NCBI GenBank assembly: GCA_016287975.1
Contig: JAEEXV010000165.1
Coordinates: 1-5,602 of the forward strand
DNA length: 5,602 bases
Direction: 5' to 3'
From: Lentisphaeria bacterium
Lineage (GTDB): Bacteria > Verrucomicrobiota > Lentisphaeria > Oligosphaerales > Oligosphaeraceae
Part shown: piece by piece, positions 1 through 5,602 of the stretch
Layout: each line of letters opens with the position of its first letter
Position numbering within the stretch: the first letter of the stretch is position 1
Notes under the pieces: model-generated
The model's database searches: none
Told to the model about the DNA's origin: nothing
What the model saw: only the letters and a program-made list of their open reading frames with translations
Program-made: the position numbers and the translations under genes

Positions 1-1
1 G

Positions 2-658
2 CTGCCGCTGGAGGCGGCGGGCGGCGCGGCGCCTTCGCCGCCTGGGCAGAGCCGCCTGGAGGGGAAGTGCGCACGCCCCGGTGGGGCGCGTCGGGTGGAA
101 CAAGCGCGCTATGCGAAACTGCGCGATCCGCATGACGCGGAGGTGCTGGCGTTTCTGGGCGACACTTCGGGGCGCGACGCGCTGCGGGCGATGCTGGAGA
201 CGGCGGACTGGGACGCGGGGCGCGACTACCGTGACACGCTGTCCGCCGTCTCCCCGAACACGCCTGTCGACGGGGTGATCTTCGCCTTGCGCGCCATTGG
301 CGGCGCGCGCAAGGCGGTGCTGCGGATGGCGGCGGGGCTGCGGGCGGACGCGGCGTTTTCGCATCTGCGCGCGGTCTCGATGTATTTTCTGCGCTGGCCA
401 GATATCGACGCGGCGCCCGTGCTGGAGCGGCTGCTGACCAGCCCCGACTTCTCGGGGCATGCGGTGCGCACCCTGGCGGAGGCCCGCCGAGGCGGCTGCG
501 CCGAGGAGCGCGAGGCGCGCCTCAAGGAACTCTATGTCGCGGCGGCGCTATACGCCTGCGATGCTCGTTCGGCGCGGGCGCGGACCGTGCTGGAGGCATA
601 TCGGGATTCGCTGGAGACGCATCTGTCCTGCTTCGCGGCGGCGCAGTTGAAGGAATAG
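2..658 (+). CDS. 3' part of a probable FAD-dependent oxidoreductase (helical C-terminal region)
   Basis: The frame is open from the left edge to a TAG at 656-658, giving 218 visible residues, so the gene probably starts outside the window. A GTG at 95 could be a start, but no Shine-Dalgarno sequence precedes it, and the codons before it keep the same G/C-ending third positions, so I favour a truncated longer gene. No nucleotide-binding motif is visible. Counting from the GTG, the protein is alpha-helical, Ala/Arg/Leu-rich and HEAT-like. Recognisable blocks are DWDAGRDYRD (38-47), TPVDGVIFALR (56-66), FSHLRAV (88-94), AAPVLERLL (106-114), SGHA (120-123) and a final LKEL..AALY.C segment. From memory, this block order matches the region after the catalytic domain in FAD-dependent oxidoreductases of PVC bacteria and Bacteroidota. 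The reaction cannot be deduced. A stand-alone HEAT-repeat protein is the main alternative. Confidence 0.5.
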   Translation: MPLEAAGGAAPSPPGQSRLEGKCARPGGARRVEQARYAKLRDPHDAEVLAFLGDTSGRDALRAMLETADWDAGRDYRDTLSAVSPNTPVDGVIFALRAIGGARKAVLRMAAGLRADAAFSHLRAVSMYFLRWPDIDAAPVLERLLTSPDFSGHAVRTLAEARRGGCAEEREARLKELYVAAALYACDARSARARTVLEAYRDSLETHLSCFAAAQLKE

Positions 659-671
659 GCGGCCGCCCGCG

Positions 672-1841
672 TCAGCGCAGTTTGATGAGGATGATGATCA
701 CGAGGGGGGTGAGCGCGAACTGGAGGAGCAGGAAGCGCAGGAGCACCTGCGAGTCGGACCAGTTGAAGTTCTTGCGGCAGTGGTCGTGGACGGGGAAGCG
801 GTAGCGCCGCAGGAAGCGGACGAGCCAGATCTGGCGTGCGGCCTCTTCGTCGGTGGCGAAGTTTTCGGGGTGGACGGGGTTGACGACGGAGGAGAGCGGG
901 GGGCGGATGTCGAAGCCGCAGCGCTTGAGGATGAGCAGGATGACGAGTTTGATGAGGCCAGCGCCGCCGTTGACGAAGAGGATGGGGGCGGCGGCGGCGA
1001 TCATGGCGGGGTTGCCCGAGACGAGGACGGCGATGCCGAGGAGCATTCCGTAGAATCGGCTGCCCGCGTCGCCCATGAGGACCTGGCTGGGGTGGGCGTT
1101 GTACCAGAGATATGCGCCGAGGCCGCCGGCGGCGGTGAAGAGGAGGATGGCCCAGGAGGCGCCGTTTTCGACGAGCGGGAGGAGGAGGTAGTGGGCGATT
1201 TCGCGGTGCCCGACGATGACATAGAGGAATCCGCCCATGCCGACGAGGCCGAAGAGCGCGAGTGAGCCTGCGACGCCGTCGACGCCGTCGGAGCAGTTGA
1301 CGACATTGATCATGATCCAGATGACGGCGGTGCCGACGAGGACGTATGCCCAGAGCGGGAGGAGGAATCCGCCGCCAGGGAGGGGGCCCTTGATGAAGGG
1401 CAGCCAGAGGATGGGCTTCTGCCAGACGCCGAGGGTCCAGGCGGCGAGGACGGAGGCGACGAGGTCGAGGCATCCCTTGCGGATGCGCCCCCAGCTGTCG
1501 TGGCTGCGGTCGTCGAGGTATCCCGTCAGCATGATGACGAAGAGGCAGAATCCGATGAGGAGGTATTCCCAGTAGAAGGGCATGACGAAGAAGATGCAGG
1601 CGAGGAAGATGAGGACGACGATGAGTCCTGCGCCAGTGGGCTTGCCCTTGGCGGCCTCGGAGTTGGCGACGAAGTTCTTGCCTTTGTCGTGGGGGAGGAG
1701 ATGCCAGAGGCGCGGCAGCAGGAACCAGGTCAGGAGGGTGGCGGCGAAGGCGCCGATCAACATCAATACAATGCGGGAATCCAGCAGGCGGAACGGGCCC
1801 CAGATCTTGGTCAGGAAATGCTCGGAGAGGTAGGGAAACAT
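672..1841 (-). CDS. mraY: Phospho-N-acetylmuramoyl-pentapeptide-transferase (MraY), divergent form
   Basis: MraY is a polytopic inner-membrane enzyme that transfers phospho-MurNAc-pentapeptide from UDP to undecaprenyl phosphate, making lipid I for peptidoglycan. This 389-residue protein is almost all membrane helices. Family landmarks appear in order: KGKPTGAGL (65-73), the catalytic-type GYLDDR (107-112), NVVNCSDGVDGVAGS (179-193), VLMGDAGS (254-261), and a C-terminal FPVHDHCRK (349-357) followed by W...Q..LRF as in MraY. The N-terminus (MFPYLSEHF..., WGPFRLLD) also aligns with the usual MraY start, supporting this ATG although no Shine-Dalgarno precedes it. Oddities: the usual HHH motif reads HDH (352-354), and the GDAGS to HDH distance is about 94 residues instead of about 58, giving a protein longer than the usual ~360. 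No mur genes flank it. It is the last gene of a probable ftsH-apbE-mraY unit. A paralogue with another sugar-phosphate substrate is the alternative. Confidence 0.85.
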   Translation of the reverse strand: MFPYLSEHFLTKIWGPFRLLDSRIVLMLIGAFAATLLTWFLLPRLWHLLPHDKGKNFVANSEAAKGKPTGAGLIVVLIFLACIFFVMPFYWEYLLIGFCLFVIMLTGYLDDRSHDSWGRIRKGCLDLVASVLAAWTLGVWQKPILWLPFIKGPLPGGGFLLPLWAYVLVGTAVIWIMINVVNCSDGVDGVAGSLALFGLVGMGGFLYVIVGHREIAHYLLLPLVENGASWAILLFTAAGGLGAYLWYNAHPSQVLMGDAGSRFYGMLLGIAVLVSGNPAMIAAAAPILFVNGGAGLIKLVILLILKRCGFDIRPPLSSVVNPVHPENFATDEEAARQIWLVRFLRRYRFPVHDHCRKNFNWSDSQVLLRFLLLQFALTPLVIIILIKLR

Positions 1842-1923
1842 ACGTTTTTTGGTGGAAGGTTCAAGGCTAACGGCGAAAGGCGGAGGAAAGGGAACCGTCT
1901 CTGCCCGCGGTCGCTTCGGCCGC
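1842..1923 (-). other. apbE-mraY intergenic leader, A-rich and without Shine-Dalgarno
   Basis: This 82-base gap lies between the apbE stop and the mraY ATG. Read on the minus strand, it has no AGGAG-like sequence close to the ATG. The start is instead preceded by an A6 run (1845-1850 on the window strand) four bases upstream. I see no convincing terminator (no stable stem followed by a T run) and no convincing promoter, so read-through from ftsH-apbE is the simplest way to express mraY. Confidence 0.5.
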
Positions 1924-3026
1924 CTATCGGCTGTCCTTTGCGAAGGCGAGGTCGCCGATGGCGACGGGTGCGTCGGCGTCTTTGGAGAGGATGGCGAATC
2001 CGCTGCGTGGGAGTCGCCTGGCGATGGTCTGGGCGAGGGCGGGGCCGCCGACGAAGACGGCGGTGGAGAGGGCGTCGGAATCGGCGCCCGAGGCGGTCAC
2101 GGCGGTGGCGGAGAGGCAGGCCTCGACGGGGAGGCCCGTCGCGGGGGAGAGGATGTGGCCGACGGGGCGCTTGCCGTCGGCGAGGGGGCGTTCGGCGTTG
2201 GAGCTGGTGGCGATGAAGCGGTGGTTGCAGCCAGCGAGGATGGCGAGGGGGGCATCGCCATCGACCAGCGGGCGGATGGCGACCTGGCCCGCGCCAGGCG
2301 CGCCGTCGGGCTGGCGCAGATAGAGGTTGCCGCCGAAGTCGAGGAGGCAGGCGGTGAAGGCGGGGCGGTCGGCGACGGGGCGGGCGAGGTCGAGGGCGAG
2401 GCCCTTGGCGAGGCCGTTGAAGTCGAGGCGCATGCCGTCGGCGGTCTTGGTGACGGTGCGGGCGGTCTCGTCGAGGCTCAGGCGCTGGAAGCCGACGCGC
2501 TGGCGGACGGCGGCGAGTTCGTCGGGGGCGGGGGTGGTGCCGTCGGCGGCGTGCCGCCGCCAGAGGGCCATAAGGGGGCCGACGGTGACATCGAAGGCGC
2601 CGTCGGTGAGGCGCCAGGCGCGCCGTGCGGCGAGGATGGCCTCCCACATCAGGTCGCTGCAGGCGAAGGGGGTGTCGGCGGGGGCGGCGTTGAGGCGGGA
2701 GAGCTCGCTGGACGGGTCGAAATAGTTCAGGGTGTCATGGAGACGCTGGCAGATGCGCTGCGCGTCTCCTGCGGCCTGCTGCGCGTCCTTTTCGGGGCCC
2801 GTGAAGACGAAGCGGCAGGTGGTGTTGAAAATGAAATAGGTGTATTCGCGCGCGTCGCCTGCTCCGGGGGCGGGGCGGAGGTCGCGTTGCGCCTGGAGCA
2901 ATGCGGTTGCCTCGCGGGCGCGTCGGCTCGCGTGGAACGCCCAGGCGGCGAGGGCGATGGCGGCGGCGAGGAGGATTCCGCGTGCAAGCCATCGCCGCGG
3001 GGAGCAGGAGCGTATGCCGAGGCGGT

Positions 3027-3030
<4 letters not shown>
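1924..3030 (-). CDS. apbE: FAD:protein FMN transferase (ApbE family), membrane-anchored or exported
   Basis: ApbE enzymes use FAD and Mg2+ to attach FMN to a Thr/Ser of target proteins, typically Rnf or Nqr subunits and other extracytoplasmic flavoproteins. The 368-residue protein begins with RRW and a hydrophobic helix (about 16-33) without a lipobox cysteine, so it is an exported or N-terminally anchored protein. Family blocks follow in order: FDPSSELSRLN (104-114), DGAFDVTVGPL (143-153), DFNGLAKGLALD (203-214; usually D.GGIAKG), DFGGNLYL (231-238), TSSNAER (275-281), GHILSPATG (291-299) and ADSDALSTAVFV (316-327), whose D319 and T323 fit the metal-binding D...T pair. The usual Asp of HI.DP.TG is Ser295, and TSG is TSS; the rest looks intact. 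Its ATG overlaps the ftsH stop by four bases, suggesting translational coupling. Its flavinylation target is not encoded in the window. Confidence 0.92.
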
Positions 3031-5111
<2,081 letters not shown>

Positions 5112-5131
5112 GGATGCGGGGGGGGCGGGGG
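5112..5131 (-). other. Short C-tract leader of ftsH
   Basis: These 20 bases are all that separates the terminator T-tract from the ftsH ATG. On the coding strand they read as five C, one G, eight C and then GCATCC. There is no Shine-Dalgarno sequence and no room for a separate promoter. The homopolymer runs are potentially slippage-prone. Confidence 0.6.
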
Positions 5132-5169
5132 CAAATAAAAGCGCCTGGCGACGTGTTGGCCGCCAGGCG
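5132..5169 (-). terminator. Factor-independent terminator downstream of the FHA gene
   Basis: On the minus strand, CGCCTGGCG and CGCCAGGCG form a perfect 9-bp G+C-rich stem (window arms 5142-5150 and 5161-5169) with a 10-base loop. It is followed at once by CTTTTATTT, a classic intrinsic terminator shape. It should end transcripts of the FHA-domain gene. It works in one direction only, as no T-run follows the stem on the plus strand. Because it lies just ahead of ftsH, it could also act as a partial terminator or attenuator of read-through into ftsH. Confidence 0.85.
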
Positions 5170-5173
5170 GAGA

Positions 5174-5203
5174 CGCGGCTTGGCAGGGGCGCGGCTTGGC
5201 AGG
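5174..5203. repeat. Two tandem 14-bp direct repeats
   Basis: CGCGGCTTGGCAGG occurs at 5174-5187 and again at 5190-5203, identical, with a two-base spacer (16-base period). The pair lies in the intergenic space between the FHA gene and its terminator. It could be a two-site protein-binding element or simply a local duplication. Confidence 0.7.
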
Positions 5204-5233
5204 CCCGCGGCGTCCTGTCGCGGCGGGGAGGAG

Positions 5234-5602
5234 TTATTTTTTGAGGAAGGCCAGGGCGAGGAGCCCGAGGACGACCACGACAAGCAGAGCGATAATGATG
5301 TTGATGACCATGTTCTGCTTGCGGTTGTCGCGGAGGGCGGTGCTCTTGCGTGAGAACTTGTCGCCGAGGTTCTTCATGGCGGTGCGGTTGACCTCGCCAG
5401 TGCCAGTGTCGTCGAGGTTGATGACGGAGATGGTACGGCTTTCGACGCGGTCTCCCTCGATGTCGTCGTAGAGCATTTCGACGCCTCCGACCTGGAGGAT
5501 GTCGCCGTTTTTGAGTTTGACGGACTGGTCGGCGGTCACGGGCTGGGAGTTGACCTTGGTGCCGTTGGTGGAGCCGTTGTCCTGGAGGGCGTAGCTGTCG
5601 CC
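5234..5602 (-). CDS. C-terminal part of a tail-anchored FHA-domain protein
   Basis: FHA domains bind phosphothreonine peptides and usually act in Ser/Thr-kinase signalling or as protein scaffolds. The frame runs from the right edge to a TAA at 5234-5236, showing 122 residues, and the start is outside the window. A GTG at 5539 is not the real start because the FHA domain begins before it. The visible FHA half has YALQDNGSTNGTKVN (4-18), containing the hallmark GSTNGT and the following N, then KNGDILQVGG (31-40) and a Y at 45. A polar linker with many Arg, Asp and Thr residues follows. A single hydrophobic helix (about 98-119) ending in LKK suggests a C-terminal membrane anchor with the FHA domain in the cytoplasm. 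Any N-terminal domain is unseen, so the complete architecture and partner kinase are unknown. It is followed by its own terminator. Confidence 0.9.
   Translation of the reverse strand, partial: GDSYALQDNGSTNGTKVNSQPVTADQSVKLKNGDILQVGGVEMLYDDIEGDRVESRTISVINLDDTGTGEVNRTAMKNLGDKFSRKSTALRDNRKQNMVINIIIALLVVVVLGLLALAFLKK

Noticed and set aside
658..667. 10-bp perfect palindrome GGCGGCCGCC between the two convergent genes as a shared terminator
   Set aside because: The palindrome has no loop and no T-run on either side, and in such G+C-rich DNA it can arise by chance.
532..1473. Minus-strand frame of 313 codons overlapping mraY and the left-edge gene
   Set aside because: Arg/Pro-rich out-of-frame shadow of mraY with no recognisable motif.
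1837..1864. TTGAAC / TATGTT pair with 16-base spacing as an mraY promoter (minus strand)
   Set aside because: The -10-like hexamer overlaps the mraY start codon, so transcription would begin inside the gene and could not express the well-aligned N-terminus.
5132..5141. TTTTAT in the terminator T-tract as a -10 box for ftsH
   Set aside because: No -35-like sequence lies 16-18 bases upstream, and the hairpin explains the T-run better.

Overview
This is a strongly G+C-rich stretch of bacterial chromosome with dense coding and no RNA genes, mobile elements or CRISPR. Four of the five genes lie on the minus strand. The best guess for the source is a Gram-negative-type bacterium of the PVC group (Lentisphaerota, Kiritimatiellota, Planctomycetota and relatives). 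That guess rests on the high G+C, weak or absent Shine-Dalgarno sequences at two of three visible starts, a lineage-divergent MraY, and a left-edge gene that resembles the C-terminal part of FAD-dependent oxidoreductases common in those phyla. It is an inference and not proven by the window.

Layout, left to right. Positions 2-658 (+) hold the 3' end of a gene open through the left edge, probably the helical C-terminal region of an FAD-dependent oxidoreductase. It converges, with a 13-base gap, on a minus-strand block whose transcription order is FHA-domain gene (5602-5234, cut by the right edge), ftsH (5111-3027), apbE (3030-1924) and mraY (1841-672). ftsH and apbE overlap by four bases (ATGA). 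An 82-base gap separates apbE from mraY. A clear factor-independent terminator (5132-5169) lies between the FHA gene and ftsH, so the likely transcription unit is ftsH-apbE-mraY, with the FHA gene ending a separate upstream unit.

The three complete genes all concern the cell envelope. FtsH is a membrane-anchored AAA+ zinc protease that controls membrane protein quality. ApbE attaches FMN covalently to membrane electron-transport subunits. MraY makes lipid I for peptidoglycan. They do not form one known pathway, and the shared membrane theme is only an inference.

No clearly new multi-gene system is visible. The points most worth a second look are the MraY homologue (extra segment of about 36 residues, HDH in place of the HHH motif, some motifs resembling WecA/TagO, located away from a mur/dcw cluster), and the very short ftsH leader. 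That leader is squeezed behind a terminator, has no Shine-Dalgarno sequence and consists mainly of C runs.
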